A DNA stretch of 64,000 nucleotides from Epiperipatus broadwayi (lineage: Eukaryota; Onychophora; Udeonychophora; Euonychophora; Peripatidae), in the NCBI GenBank assembly GCA_028023455.1, contig JAQFVV010006642.1, positions 310,001 to 374,000 of the forward strand, written 5' to 3'. The notes beneath the pieces were generated by a model. It was not told the DNA's origin, did not search any database, and saw only the letters and a program-made list of their open reading frames with translations. This document shows positions 26,695 through 41,422 of the stretch, in pieces. Each line of letters starts with the position of its first letter. The first letter of the stretch is position 1. The position numbers and the translations under genes were made by a program.

Positions 26695-27113
26695 TTGTAA
26701 ATAAGCATTTATTTTTATATAGGTTGTGCCTACAATTGTATTACATTCAAATATCAGCCTTTCAAGCTAATTGTGCAAGCGCTTTTTCCGAGTCTAACAC
26801 AATTGCAGGCACAGCGCTATATAAAAATAAATGCTTATTTACATGTGATTAAGTTTCAGTTAGAGTGTCGTGACGTCATTCATTTAGACACCGTAAATAG
26901 TAATTTAAAGTGAGTGGTCTATCCTCCCGCTTTCCTTACCAGTACTTCAGATTTGCTCATATATAAGCATTTGAGTTGTAGGAATAGGTGGATTCATTTT
27001 ATTCCTGCATAAATACTATATCTTGTATTAGAAAGAAAAGTATTCATTTATTATTAACACTCACAAAAAGCGCTTGCACAATTAGCTTGCAAGGTGATAT
27101 TTGAATGCAATAA
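26695..27113. repeat. Diverged inverted copy of the 334-bp repeat
   Basis: A partial direct unit (26,695 to about 26,795) is followed by inverted unit sequence (about 26,803-27,113). The order (partial direct, partial inverted, full inverted) matches the right half of the array at 28,815-30,189. It is more diverged, hence older. Confidence 0.7.
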
Positions 27114-28079
27114 CATTCATTTATTAAAACTTTTGCATAATATTATAAGGCTGACAAACACGTTCTGAAATTGTGTACAATAATAAAATTGTTAGTTTTC
27201 AAAAGGTCACACAATCTTCAAGGACTAGCAGGCCCAGGTTGACTCTCAGTCCAAAAATTTTTAATTTGGGACTCACATTTTCTTTTAGCCATTCTACTAA
27301 GAATAAAATTGATAGTTTTGTTCTAAATATTTTGACTTGGCTACATCATTTTAAAAATGATTAGTTGCTATACATTGCATTTATTTTGTAATTAACTTTT
27401 AGCCTTTTCATATTTGAAACAATTATTTTCAGGGTAAAAAATTCAAATGTTAATTTTCATTTTTTTAAATTATTATTTTCATTACAGTTATATGCAGAAA
27501 GTTAAATTAAAACACAATATCATAGTTTTCAAAAGGTAAAATTTTCTGAAAGTGTCTAAGTTCAAACCTCATTGACAAAATTCAATAGAAACTGAATTTT
27601 CACATCATCAAAATGTTTTTATATAACTTAAATCATATTTACTAATGAATAGCTAAAGATGTTTGAATCTAAGACATCGGTGTAAAACATAAATTAGAAA
27701 AAAAGGATCTTAATGATTGTACTATATTTAATATTTTCTCTGATTCTCCAAAATTAAAAGCTTTATAATCACAGATTTATGGTATTAATTCGTATTTTTG
27801 TCATATGTGAGTGTCTAGTTATATTCTAAATAAGTAAAACAAAGAGTAAAAGAGTTTTAAATAGTGGACTGATGGGCAAAATTGTCATTAGCAGGACTTT
27901 AAAGAGGAATCAGTAGGTAGAAGACAGTACTCTTTTTTGATTTGCTAGATTGGAAATTGGTAGTTAACTAGAAGAAATATAAAGTTATTAAAAACTGAAA
28001 GAAATATTTTCCTGTCCCAAATGTGAACCTAAGACATAGATGTGTTAGGTAGATGTGCACCCTTGTTACCCCCAACAAA
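27114..28079. other. AT-rich stretch, nothing recognised
   Basis: No coding, RNA or repeat signal was seen beyond low-complexity AT sequence. Confidence 0.45.
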
Positions 28080-28625
28080 CACACTATTATAGGTTTATGA
28101 GAAAAACTTGCTTAGCCTCAGGAATTGTCAATTAGTAGTAATTGAGAATTTCTCAGTAACATCAAAAGTTAAAGTTTGTCTCCGTTTTATGGATATTATA
28201 TCTCCTCATTTCTATTCATTATTATAACAACAATCCATTCACTTAATTCAACATATATAAGTCTCTAAAGAAGCTAAAAAATATTATTTGCAGAATGTCA
28301 AGAAAGATGCTATTATACATTCTCATACCCATAAAAATATCTTTCTGGATTTAAATTTATATAATAACTTGGGTTTGAAGTAAAAAATGACTCTTTTGGA
28401 GTCTTTTTATTTTAACAAATAAGCCCCCAACAAAAGAGGTATTATAGATTTCGGGAAAAAGTTGCTTAACATCCAGGAATTGTTAATTAGTAGTAATTGA
28501 GAATTTCTTGATAACATCAAAGCTTAAAATTTATCTCTATTTTATGGATATTATCTTCTTAGATCTACTCATTATTACAATAATAATCCATAGAAACAGT
28601 TAATTCAGTACATATATAAAATCAA
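28080..28625 (+). repeat. Two direct copies of a 200-bp dispersed repeat
   Basis: Bases 28,080-28,270 and 28,425-28,625 share AGGAATTG, AATTAGTAGTAATTGAGAAT and TTTTATGGATATTAT blocks in the same order. A third copy lies inverted at about 31,035-31,150. Noncoding; family unknown. Confidence 0.65.
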
Positions 28626-28814
28626 TTTATTTTAATGTAATTTTCATTCTTAATTATAAATGCAAAGCAGAGCCTCTTCCTATTCCATTTTGTTCACTCT
28701 GACACTGTTCTGTAGTGATGTTACTTTAGTAATAATCACTTCATCAGTTAACCATTTTTCAATTTAATAACTTGTCTATAAAAATAATAAATTCATATTT
28801 CAGTTTTTATTTTT

Positions 28815-30189
28815 ATGTAAATAAGCATTTATTTTATATAGCGTATGTAAACAATTGTATTACAGTCAAATATCAGCCTTTCATGCTAATTGTGCATATG
28901 CTTTGCAAGTGTTAATAATAAATGAATACTTTCTCATCAATACAAGATATAGTATTTATGCAGGAATAAAAGAAATCCTCTTATTCCTACAACTCAAATG
29001 CTTATATATGAGCAAATTTGAAGTACTGGCAAAGAAAGTGTGACGATGGAACAGTCACTTTAAATTACTATATATGATGTCTGAATGAATGATGTCAGTG
29101 AATTTATCTAAAATTTACTAAACGTCATTCCAACTGAAACTTAATAATATGTAAATAAGCATTTATTTTATATAGCGTATGTAAACAATGGTATTACAGT
29201 CAAATATCAGGCTTTCACACTAATTGTGCATATGCTTTGCGAGTGTTAATAATAAATGAATACTTTCTCACCAATACAAGATATAGTATTTATGCAGGAA
29301 TAAAAGGAATCCTCTTATTCCTACAACTCAAATGCTTATATATGAGCAAATCTAAAGTACTGGCAAAGAAAGCATGATGATGGAACAGTCACTTTAAATT
29401 ACTATATATGATGCCTGAATGAATGATGTCGGTGAATTTATCTAGAATTTACTAAACGTCATTCCAACTGAAACTTAATAATATGTAAATAAGCATTTAT
29501 TTTATATAGCGTATGTAAACAATTGTATTACCATCAAATATCAGCCTTTCACACTAATTGTGCATACGCTTTGCGAGTGTTAATAATAAATGAATACTTT
29601 CTCACCAATACAAGAGATAGTATTTATGCAGGAATAAAAGGAATTCTCTTATTCCTACGACTCAAACGCTTATATATGAGCAAATCTGAAGTACTGGTAA
29701 AGAAAGCATGATGATGGAACAGTCACTTTAAATTACTATATATGATGTCTGAATAAATACTATATCTTGTATTGGTGAGAAAGTATTCATTTATTATTAA
29801 TATTCACAAAGTGTATGCACAATTAGCATGAAAGGCTGATATTTGGCTGTAATACAATTGTTTACATATGCTATATAAAATAAATGCTTATTTACATATT
29901 ATTAAGTTTCAGTTGGAATGATGTTTAGTAAATTCTAGTTAATTTCACCGACATCATTCATTCAGACATCATATATAGTAATTTAAAGTGACTCTTCTAT
30001 CATCACGCTTTCTTTGCCAGTACTTTAGATTTGCTCATATATAAGCGTTTGAGTCGTAGGAATAAGAGGATTCCTTTTATTCCTGCATAAATACTATATC
30101 TTGTATTGGTGAGAAAGTATTCATTTATTATTAACACTCACAAAGCATATGTACAATTAGCATGAAAGGCTGATATTTGACTGTAATAG
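28815..30189. repeat. 334-bp tandem array with inverted tail
   Basis: Direct units start at 28,815, 29,149 and 29,483 (exact 334-bp period); the third is cut at about 29,753. Then come a partial inverted unit (29,754-29,897) and a nearly full inverted unit (29,898-30,189). Each unit begins ATGTAAATAAGCATTTATTT. Units differ by only a few percent by eye, so amplification is recent. 62-codon open frames recur in the units, but their differences are not protein-conserving. It could be a young satellite or the internal tandem block of a transposon. Confidence 0.85.
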
Positions 30190-31638
30190 TTTTTATTTTT
30201 GAAAATAGAAGTTACTGTGTAGTCAAGCAATACAAATGTGCTGAATTGATTCACATCTCAGGCAGCACAATGAATATTTTTATATTCAGATTGACATAAA
30301 AAATTCTATTTGAAGGTTTATTTTTACATTGCAAATACATTTTCATTTATTTCAATGATATTTTTATTAATATAAATAAATATGTTTAATTTTTATATAT
30401 ATTAATGTTTTGTTAAATGATTCAAACAACCAATGTGGAATCACAAAATTTTAATTGGACGCTCAGATATAAATTTGTTTCATTAAATTAAATACATAAT
30501 TTGTTTTTTTAAATAATCATATATTTTTTTAAGAATATCAATTATTATTAAAAATATTTTAAATATAACATCATGTTTTTATTTTATTTTAAGACTACTT
30601 ATATAAAAAATTAAAATCAGCATTGTAAATATCTATGTTTAATATAAATAGATTAAATATCAGATGTAATATTTTTATAATAATTCTATTTATAATTACA
30701 TTTTATTTCCATTTTACTTAGGTTTTTTTTAATTTTAAAAAGGTGTGACTCACTCTACTTTCATCTAACAGTGACATTCATAATTATATAGAGTTTGTAC
30801 TGAAATGATAAATTTTCTCAATTTTATAATTTCCAATTTAAACCTTTTTCAGGCATTGAAAAAGCACTTTTTCTTTGTTTCTCTTTATATTCATTACCAT
30901 TGGAATCAATGATATGAAATCATGAAAAGTAAAAATGTTTAAAAGCTTGAAGTTGATGCATATATATGTTGAATTAAATATTTCCATGGATTGTTTTACA
31001 ATAAAGAATAGAAATGAGGAGATCATATCCATGTAAACAGAGATAATCTTTAGCCTTTGATGTTGTCAAGAAATTATCAATTAAAACTAATTGAAGATCC
31101 CTGAGGCTGAACAAGTTTTCACATTAACCTATAATAGCTTTTTGGTGTTGTTTTTTTTATTGAAGTATATATAAATTAAATGGAAGTAGACTACTCATCT
31201 GAAAGCTATGAAGAAATAGTACTCCACATTGATAAATGCTAGAAACAGATGGAGTGTTGTATAATCATTTCTCTCAAAAGTATAAATTATCTACATTTAA
31301 TTTACATATACATTAACTATACATAATTAATATTTACTTATATATAATGTACTTTAAAGAGATTAATAATTTTATTTTAATAGTAAATTCCATATAAATT
31401 AAAAAATAATAAATTGAAATTAATAAAAAGTAGGCTTTATATTATTGTAGTATAAAAGGAGAAATAATTTTACTGTATTCAAATTTATAAGACATAAGAA
31501 AAGTAAAGAAGTAGAATAGAAAGCCACTGTGAAAAATAAGTAGGTGTACCATGCCAATGGTATTTATGTATAAAAATGCAAGAGTAATAAATTAAAAGAC
31601 TTTGAAGCTAACAAAAATATAAATGTAATGAAATAGAT
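30190..31638. other. AT-rich stretch with inverted dispersed repeat
   Basis: Bases 31,035-31,150 are the inverted third copy of the repeat at 28,080 and 28,425. Otherwise nothing was recognised. Confidence 0.5.
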
Positions 31639-32050
31639 ATTAAGGTTATAACCTTAAAACTATGTGCCTAAATATGTCAGTAGGGATCTTTACAAATCTT
31701 TAACACAAGATTAATGACTTTAAAAGACAACAGTGGCCTCTTATCTTCGACCTACTTTTTAATTATATAGGCAAATCTAAAGTATTTTGATTTGAGAGTG
31801 TGAAGCTATTGAATGCTTCACTGATTAAGTCCACAATTTCTATTTCAAGCTAATGTTCATGAAATCTTTCAATTTACACTGAGCCAGTGTAAAGCTCTTA
31901 TGATTAGAAATATTTTAAGGCAATTTAAAGTTGTAGGTTGAAGATAAGAGGCTGCTCTTGTCTTTTAAAGTCGTTAATCTTATGTTAAAGATTTGTAGAG
32001 GTTCCTACTATTGTATTTAAGCAACATAGTCTTAAGGTTATAGCCTTAAT
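31639..32050. mobile_element. Foldback element, about 410 bp
   Basis: Left arm 31,639 to about 31,760 and right arm about 31,930-32,050 are inverted copies ending in ATTAAGGTTATAACCTTAA-type sequence (right end TTAAGGTTATAGCCTTAAT). The termini are themselves near-palindromic. No coding capacity. Confidence 0.72.
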
Positions 32051-32403
32051 ATATATATTGCTTGGTAATGAGTATGGGCAGAACAAATTATTAGTTATAA
32101 AATAGATATTTTAAAGTCATTTTCGATCTTTTGCTTATTATAGGCTTAATTTTTGGAATAACATTAACAAGATTGATATACATTTAGAGTATCATTAATC
32201 AGACAAAGTTCTAAAGTATTATTTTAATTCATTGTTTCACTTATAGCTCCATAATAATTTCATGCTGATCTAAATATAGTTCTTTAAAGGGTTATATTGT
32301 TATTGCAAAAATAAATATATAAAGGATGCAATAAGAATTTTTACATATACAAAACAATACATAATTAAAATTATAAGCACATTCTATACATGTACTGTAT
32401 TAT
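32051..32403. other. AT-rich spacer, nothing recognised
   Basis: Short AT-rich interval between two foldback elements. Confidence 0.4.
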
Positions 32404-33190
32404 TATATTAAACCAACAATGTTTTTATTGAATATGAAGTCCAAACCACATTATAGAGACTTTGAAAAGATAAGAGCAGCCATCTTATTTCTTGTACCTA
32501 AATTCAATTGTAAAGGCCAATCATAAGTATCTTGGATTGAGATCCTGAATATTTTATATTATTCACTTTTATGCATGCTAATGTCTTAGTTAATTACATC
32601 AATTTTAATATCTCTTAATGTTAACATCCAATAAATGTTAAAATTTTGCGAGTGTTAAAACAGATAATGAAGAAAATGGAAGTGAATACTGTAAAATATT
32701 CACACTCTTGGACTATGATACTTGTGATTGGCTTATATAACTACTTTTAGGCACAAAATATAAAATGGTCACTATTTTTTTAAAGACATTATCAAGTGGC
32801 TTGGATTGAGAGTTTCCTCATATTAAATAAAAACATAATTGGTTTAATATGGCAATACTGTGTATGTATAGTGTTTGATTACTGTCTTTTCAATTATAGT
32901 TTGAAACTGCATTCATAAATATCTTAATCAATTACAGTAGTTCTAATGTAACTTGATATTAACACACAGTAAATGTTAAAATTTTTTGAGTGTTAATGGA
33001 GGTAAAGAGAGAATGGACATGAGATGAGTAAAAATAGTTATGCTCTTGATCCAAGATACTTATGACTGACCTATATCATTGTATTTAGGTACAAAATTTG
33101 ATGGTAGCTCTTATCTTTTCAAAGTCTCTATCATATCGCTTGGATCGACAGTTTCTTCATATTCAATAAAAACACCACTGGTTTAATATG
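32404..33190. mobile_element. Foldback element plus extra right arm
   Basis: Bases 32,404-32,850 form a palindrome with ends ATTAAACCAACAATGTTTTT and its inverted equivalent. Bases about 32,880-33,190 repeat the right-arm sequence (TAAATGTTAAAATTTT, CTTGATCCAAGATACTTATGA, CTTATCTTTTCAAAGTC and a GGTTTAATATG end). The inner part is distantly similar to the foldback at 31,639-32,050 (CTTTRAAAAGAYAAGAGCAG), so the two are probably related families. Confidence 0.65.
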
Positions 33191-34658
33191 ATAGTGTAGC
33201 GTATGTGTAATGTTTGATTAGCATATGTTTATGATTACAGTTTATAACTGCACTAGTAAATATCTTAGTCAAATACATTCAAATTATATATAGTAAAATT
33301 AATGTTATTAAATTTTCAGCAGAAATTAATTAAAATAAGGAGACTCAAAGGTTTATAGTGATCCTCAAAAAATTAACAAATCCGAAAAATTCTAGAACAA
33401 GGATTTCAGATAAACAACACTCTATCTCTAATATCGATCTTATTATTATTTAATCAATTTCTAATATTGTCCAAATGAAATATTTTGAAACTTTTAAAAA
33501 TAGATGTAAACCAACAGTTATGTACTTTGATTATTGATTCTCACAATTATAATTGATGTATAATATTTGACTGTAACTTAGAATTATATGTATTTTGTAA
33601 AATACGTGTATGTCTTTTTTGTTTATTTTGTATAAAATTAGCAATATAAAGCAGATAAATTTGGTACATTATTTATGGATTATGAAATAAACACGATTAA
33701 AAAGGATAGATTATCAAAGCAAAATTGGATGTATTTTTGATAAGAAAAAGTAAAACATTTCTGTTTATAATATCACATTGATTTGGTTGATGAGAATTAA
33801 CTAAACTATACATGATATAAATAGATAGTATGGTATAGGAGGCTAAACTTTTACCTGATTGCCAGATCGGTTTTGAAAATTATTAGAGTTTCTATAAGAA
33901 ATTTGCTAATACAAGGACTTACAATAATGAAGTGCTGATTCAGAAGGTTAAAAGAATTTTTATTGCAAGTTTAGTGCCAAAAAAATGGTAATTAGCCAAT
34001 AAAAAGCAATAAGCAAAAATATTTTTATTAACAGCCACTATGATCAATAATCTCACCTCATAAAATTCTCTCATGGAGTGTAAAAACCCATATATTAAAC
34101 ACATACTTGAAAAAATGGATACTCACTTAAACAGTATTAGTAAAAAGTTCTCAAATGTCTGTCCACCATAATCGCTTATATCTGTTGAAAACTTCAAGAG
34201 AATTTAAATAAACTCAGTAACTGATTTTCATATAAAAGGAAAATTGTCAATACTGAGAAAAGCACCTTCTAAAGACTTACCTTGTAAAATTATTCGACTA
34301 TGAGTTATAAAAATAATACTAAAATAATTTTAAATGTGAACCCAATTTTTGAAAGTAGGACTAGTGAGAATTATATATTCGTTAAAGTTATAAGAGCCTA
34401 AATTACATTGCATTTCTTTTTTCTCTAGGATCTTGGGAAGCATTGAATTATAAACACTTTCTGATTCATGTTCTTTCATATTTGTTTATTTTTCTCCTCT
34501 TCTAAATCGCTGCCTGATTTAATTTTTTTTTTTTTTTTTTGGAATATCAGTGTTCTATAATTAATGCATGTAAACATTTTAAAACAATATGTATGGATAG
34601 ATATATAACAAGTACACTTAATCTTAATTTATATCTTAATTATTTCGTTTTTACAAAA
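33191..34658. other. AT-rich stretch, nothing recognised
   Basis: No repeat, RNA or coding signal was supported. Confidence 0.45.
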
Positions 34659-34896
34659 TCAATTTATCCACTCTACTTTGAACAGTTTTTAGCTAAAACC
34701 TTTTATTGTACATATATGTATACAAAATCTTACATTTTGACTGTCCTGCAGTCTTCTTCAGAGATACTTTACTTTAATTTTTTAAAAGTAAAAAAAAAAT
34801 ATTTAAAATTAAAGTAAAAGTGGCTCCGAAAAAATATTCAGGACAGTCGAAACATAAGATTGTGTAAAAGTGTTTAAAGTAGAGTGAATAAATTGC
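34659..34896. mobile_element. Small foldback element, about 240 bp
   Basis: CAATTTATCCACTCTACTTT on the left pairs with the inverted sequence at 34,875-34,896. Inner blocks (GACTGTCCTG and CTTTACTTTAATTTT on the left; complementary blocks at 34,808-34,852) also pair. Noncoding. Confidence 0.6.
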
Positions 34897-35044
34897 ATTT
34901 ATATAAGATATTACAGCAAAATAAAGGAAGTGGTGAATTTGGTAATATTTCATTTTTATTTTCAGCAAAAGATTTATGTATGAATATTGTTGTTTATTTT
35001 ATAATTTAACATATTTTTATGAGCTATATATATATATTAAGCCG

Positions 35045-35440
35045 GGTCCATTAAGTAGAAGATCCGTAACACCTTATTTATCATAATTTTATAGTTTTAT
35101 ACTATACATATTACGTTAATGGACCAGCCGTTCGAGCAGAGGGGAGAATACCATCGATAGCAGAGCTACTATGCTATCAATGATACCCAAGATCAGACCA
35201 AGCTATGCCATGCACAACATGATCACGTTTCCAAACTGTGGCCCACCATGACTGCTAGATTCAAACCCCTACTATCCAAAGCACTTTATTTGTTTTGAGG
35301 TAAACCTCAGGCACTAGCTAGTTACATGAAGCAACTAACATGCCAGGACAGTAGGCCCATAATCCAGCACTCAAAATATCTCATGACTAGCTCAATCAAA
35401 AGTAATACAATAACAAATTGTTGCTCCAGTTAGTGGTAAA
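35045..35440. other. GC-richer fragment of unknown origin
   Basis: The first 80 bp contain a perfect 10-bp inverted repeat (GGTCCATTAA at 35,045 and its complement at 35,117). Bases 35,125-35,440 are clearly less AT-rich and have a broken plus-strand reading with AKLCHAQH-like and FKPLLSKAL-like peptides. This looks like old coding sequence, possibly retroelement gag, but I cannot name it. Confidence 0.3.
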
Positions 35441-37514
<2,074 letters not shown>

Positions 37515-37596
37515 TGCAAAAATATGTAAATCTGATAGCTTATTTATGATGGTTTAGCCTACATTATTTTTCAAGGATTTCAGAACACATAGTGGT

Positions 37597-37600
<4 letters not shown>

Positions 37601-37633
<33 letters not shown>
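37601..37633. repeat. (TA)n dinucleotide tract
   Basis: Perfect TA repeat of about 33 bp. Confidence 0.95.
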
Positions 37634-37635
<2 letters not shown>

Positions 37636-37714
37636 AAACAGATATTACTAACCTTCTATCTGTTTCACCTTTATGTCTCCATAGACACATCTATGCCGGT
37701 TTTAAACACTCTTT

Positions 37715-37885
37715 AGTACAAGTGTATATGTATACACACAGTGTTATATGCCTTTACACAGCTGTATATATATGTTTACACAGTTGTATGTGTCCACACA
37801 GCGATATATTCATTTATACAGTTATATATGTGGTCACAGTTTTATATGTATTCAAACAATTATATGTTTATTGTCACACATACAA
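37715..37885 (+). repeat. Degenerate minisatellite
   Basis: Five to six imperfect units of about 28-30 bp with a shared core of ACACAGYTGTATATRT. Open over 66 codons only because of the repeat composition. Confidence 0.55.
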
Positions 37886-38060
37886 GCACCTGTAAATGAT
37901 AATGATATTAAATTTTGTATGGATATATCACAGCATTTATATAAATAATATATTGTATAAGGGTTATTTTGTTTAGAAAATGTGGCTAAATATTCTTTAA
38001 CAAGTTTGGTTTAAGTAAATTATAAATCACATATGAAATTCACAGATTGGTAATAAAACT

Positions 38061-38558
38061 ATTTAGAATAATTCGCAGGTGAGATCAGATGGTCCCTAGG
38101 TTATTGACATTGTTTTAGAGCTCATTCATTACAATTGTAATGAATTTCTTTTCCCAGATCAAACCAGTAAAAATTTGGCAACAAGATAAAAAAAAGAGAT
38201 TGGAATCAAAAGAGACAGAATGCTGTAAAACTTAGAAGAAGTTTGAATTGTGTTTTAAAATAGATAGTCACTGGCTTTTGATCTAGGGAATATAGATATC
38301 GCAGATTTTTATTTAGAATAATTTGCAGGTGGGATCAGATAGTCCCTAGGTTATTGACATTGTTCTAGAGCTCATTCATTACGATTGTAATGAATTTCTT
38401 TTCCCAGATCAAACCAGTAAAAGTTTGGGCAACAAGATAAAAAAAAGATAAGAATCAAAAGAGACCTAAGGCTAAAACTTAGAAGTCTGAATTGTGTTTT
38501 AAAATAGATAGTCGCTGGCTTTTGATCTAGGGAATATAAATATTGCAGATTTTTTTTT
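38061..38558 (+). repeat. 250-bp tandem duplication
   Basis: Unit 1 starts at 38,061 and unit 2 at 38,311, both with ATTTAGAATAATTYGCAGGT. They stay alignable to GCAGATTTTT with a few substitutions and small gaps. Noncoding. Confidence 0.88.
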
Positions 38559-39742
38559 GAAAAGCACTCTCTTTAGCTTTTTTTTTCTGAAAATTGTTGT
38601 GGAGACCAGAATCCAAAAATGATCGAGTAAAATAATATATTTACTGGCTCTGAAGCCAGATGACTACTCTCAATTCCTCTAAACATTCCTTTGAATAGAC
38701 TTTCCAGCAACCTGCATGGAGAATATGAAGAAATTTAACCTATCTGAAAGGCCACTGAAGATTATGACGCTGTCAGACGCCCTATTCCAACCACTATCAT
38801 TGATATACGCTTCAAGTCCACTCAAGGAGGCAGAGAGAGATGGTAATCATTTTTAAAAAGAAGCTGCGGTATGAACTTTAATCTATAAATTCTTAAAACA
38901 CTTTAAAAAGAATGTTCTATCTAAATTATAAAAACTCTTTCAATTTTCCCTCTTATAAAACGAAACTATCAGTCTGTGTAACTTTATCTATAATGTAAAA
39001 GAAAAAAAACTCACTTACTTAATTTTATAAACTGCTGAAATCTTTTATGAATTAAAAGATTTCATATTTTTTTTATACTCATTAAATGTCCGAAATTTAT
39101 TCTCTTCAATTCTTACAAGCTAACGGTCTTGCCTAATTTCAGTAATTTTAATATTTTGTTTAAAGGCATTTTGTTATGTTAATGTGATAATATGCTCAGA
39201 TTTCGAAACAATGAAACTAAGTAATTTATAAAGGAGATAATTGTAATCTTCACTTAGACATTTTAAAAGCATTGTTTATTTTATTAAATCATTGTTTCGA
39301 AATTATAATATTGGTAATAAACGAATGCGCTAACCACTCGTTATTATCATAGTTATATATATTGTAAAATCATATTTTTTAAGATTTGCTTAACCGATCT
39401 TATATTATAACCTTTGATATTTATTAGTTGGAAGGGGATATATATATTGTTTAGAGATGATAAAGTATATTTGCTAATGTTTGTATTAAGTCCCATCGAA
39501 TATACTTTCCCTCCTTAATTAAGAATATTTATATGCAGATTCAGGATCTTAACTAGATTATTTTTATGTAGTTTAAGCCCATTTTATTAGCATACTTATA
39601 ATGCTAATTTTAAGAACTGTTTTGAATTAGCTTGACAGATAAAAGCTATCTGTTTTAGGCGCAATTAATTATATGCATACTTATTGCTTTATATATATAT
39701 ATTGCGTGCATTGCGGGTGTGTTTTTATATAGTACACATATG
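38559..39742. other. AT-rich stretch, nothing firmly recognised
   Basis: Bases 38,640-38,850 are less AT-rich and resemble in texture the sequence at 21,480-21,720, but I could not support an alignment. Confidence 0.35.
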
Positions 39743-40858
39743 TGTTACGTTTTGCTGCCTCTGACAAGGGTTCACGGTAACAAACCGCCCCTTTATTTAG
39801 TTCGGGTTATGGCTATCTTCATTAGAACTGGGGGCGTGAGGACCCATATTTTTCCATAAAGCCAATCCGTCGGTCTCAGAGCAAACCGAGCATTTGATGC
39901 TGAAACTCTTGAAGAATCACACACTCGCACTGCAAGTTTATTTCTTTAATATTTTGTATAGCACCATAGCGCATATATGTGGACCTAATGGTAACCAGTT
40001 CTTTTTCCCATATTAATTAATCATTCAGCTTTAGACTGGAGTTTGAATCTGGGTTATCAGTTTGAATCTGCATGATTCTGAGTTTATTTAGTTCCTCAGT
40101 TAATTAGTATATATAACAGTCTTTAAAACTGGCTGTACTCATCATCATCTCTACTAAAGTATCAACTTCTAACTTAAGCAAGTCAAGTTCATAAGATGAG
40201 CATATTAAATAATTAGGCATGACCTCTATAACTCACACACACATGTATTGTAATATGTTTAAAAGGGAACAGATGTACTTGATAACAGTCCCAACTATTG
40301 TAACATGCTTGCCTGTATTGAATACCTTGTGAAGATTATACAATCCCTGCCATTATGATATTTTGTGTTAGATCATTTTTTATTGTTTTAATAAATCTTT
40401 TTTAAATATAAACTGTTGTATATCTTTCTTGCTCAGACTCTAGATCAAACCAAACCACAGTATCTTATCCAATCCATAGTATTTTATCCAATCCACAGTA
40501 TATTATTAAATGTCACAGTTCATTACTCCAATTTCTTAATGAGTTTATATGCTATATGTGTATGTCTAGTATTTAAGATTAATAGAGTGTCAAGTGTTAT
40601 ATATATCACTTATTTAGTTAGGTTAGTAATGACCTTAAGTCTCGTGTTTCTCCCTGTTCTATGTCAGCTCGCGGTTAAATGAGAACTGAGTGTAGCCCCA
40701 GGAATGTCACTCATAAGGTGTTGAATTTGGAGTACTGGCAGATGAGTTGGAGTTTGGTCGGATTAGAGGTCTCAACCACCTCACTACGGTCAGCTTTGGT
40801 ATATTCTGTTTTGGGCTCTGAATTTTGTTGCATGAGTGTACAAATCTGACTGTTACAA
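39743..40858 (+). mobile_element. Possible older solo LTR next to copy B
   Basis: The last about 80 bp before copy B (GGATTAGAGGT, then GTACAAATCTGACTGTTACA) resemble the 3' end of copy B (GGATTCGAGGT ... GACCGGTACA), so an older LTR of a related family seems to end at 40,858. The proposed start (TGTTACGTTTTGCTGCC) is only a guess; a similar TGTGTTACGTTTT occurs at about 22,342. An AATAAATC poly(A)-like signal lies at about 40,390. Confidence 0.35.
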
Positions 40859-41414
40859 TATATATATATATATTGCAGCAGTCAATGTCTAATCATCATT
40901 GAGCTTCATGCTTAACCATAACTTCCTATGGGGCCCACAATTCAGACCCTGCTATAAATATATGCTATTCACTCACACACTGTATGTCGAATCATTCTAA
41001 AGATGAGTAAAATTAATTTTGTTTAGTAAAAATGAAACAGTAGTTTGAATGATGCGTATATATATTATGACTAAAGCAATAGTTTTATTGCTATAAAAAT
41101 ACATTTGCTTAGATATTTGTAATTATTTTTATATCTGTGTATATTCAATGTAACAACAAAGAAAAAATGGGAAGGCTTGAAATATTGAAATTATCTTTAT
41201 CACTAGTCAGATCGTTGTCTATAATTAAAACTTCTAAATCTTAATTACAATCGAAAAACAAATCGTTTATCAGTTTCAAATCTTTCAAAACAGCTAAAAG
41301 GGGTATTTCAAGCCTTATCTATTGAAAATATTTTACTAATTAAATGTTGGTTTTAAAAGGATTACAGAGATAAGGGTGGTGTATGAAATTGAATTCTGGG
41401 CAGTATTGAAAGGT

Positions 41415-41422
41415 TATAAAAG
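41415..41422 (+). promoter_or_regulatory. TATA box of solo-LTR-like copy B
   Basis: TATAAAAG at the position equivalent to the TATA box of copy A, with the same downstream GAACAAAAGA. Confidence 0.5.

Noticed and set aside
28855-29711. 62-codon frames at 28,855-29,043 and 29,523-29,711
   Set aside because: They recur because the DNA is a 334-bp tandem repeat. The differences are not conservative, and no motif is present.
28815-30189. CRISPR-like array
   Set aside because: Units are 334 bp, contiguous without unique spacers, partly inverted, and the sequence is eukaryotic.
37748-37948. 66-codon frame
   Set aside because: Made by a degenerate minisatellite of about 28-30 bp.
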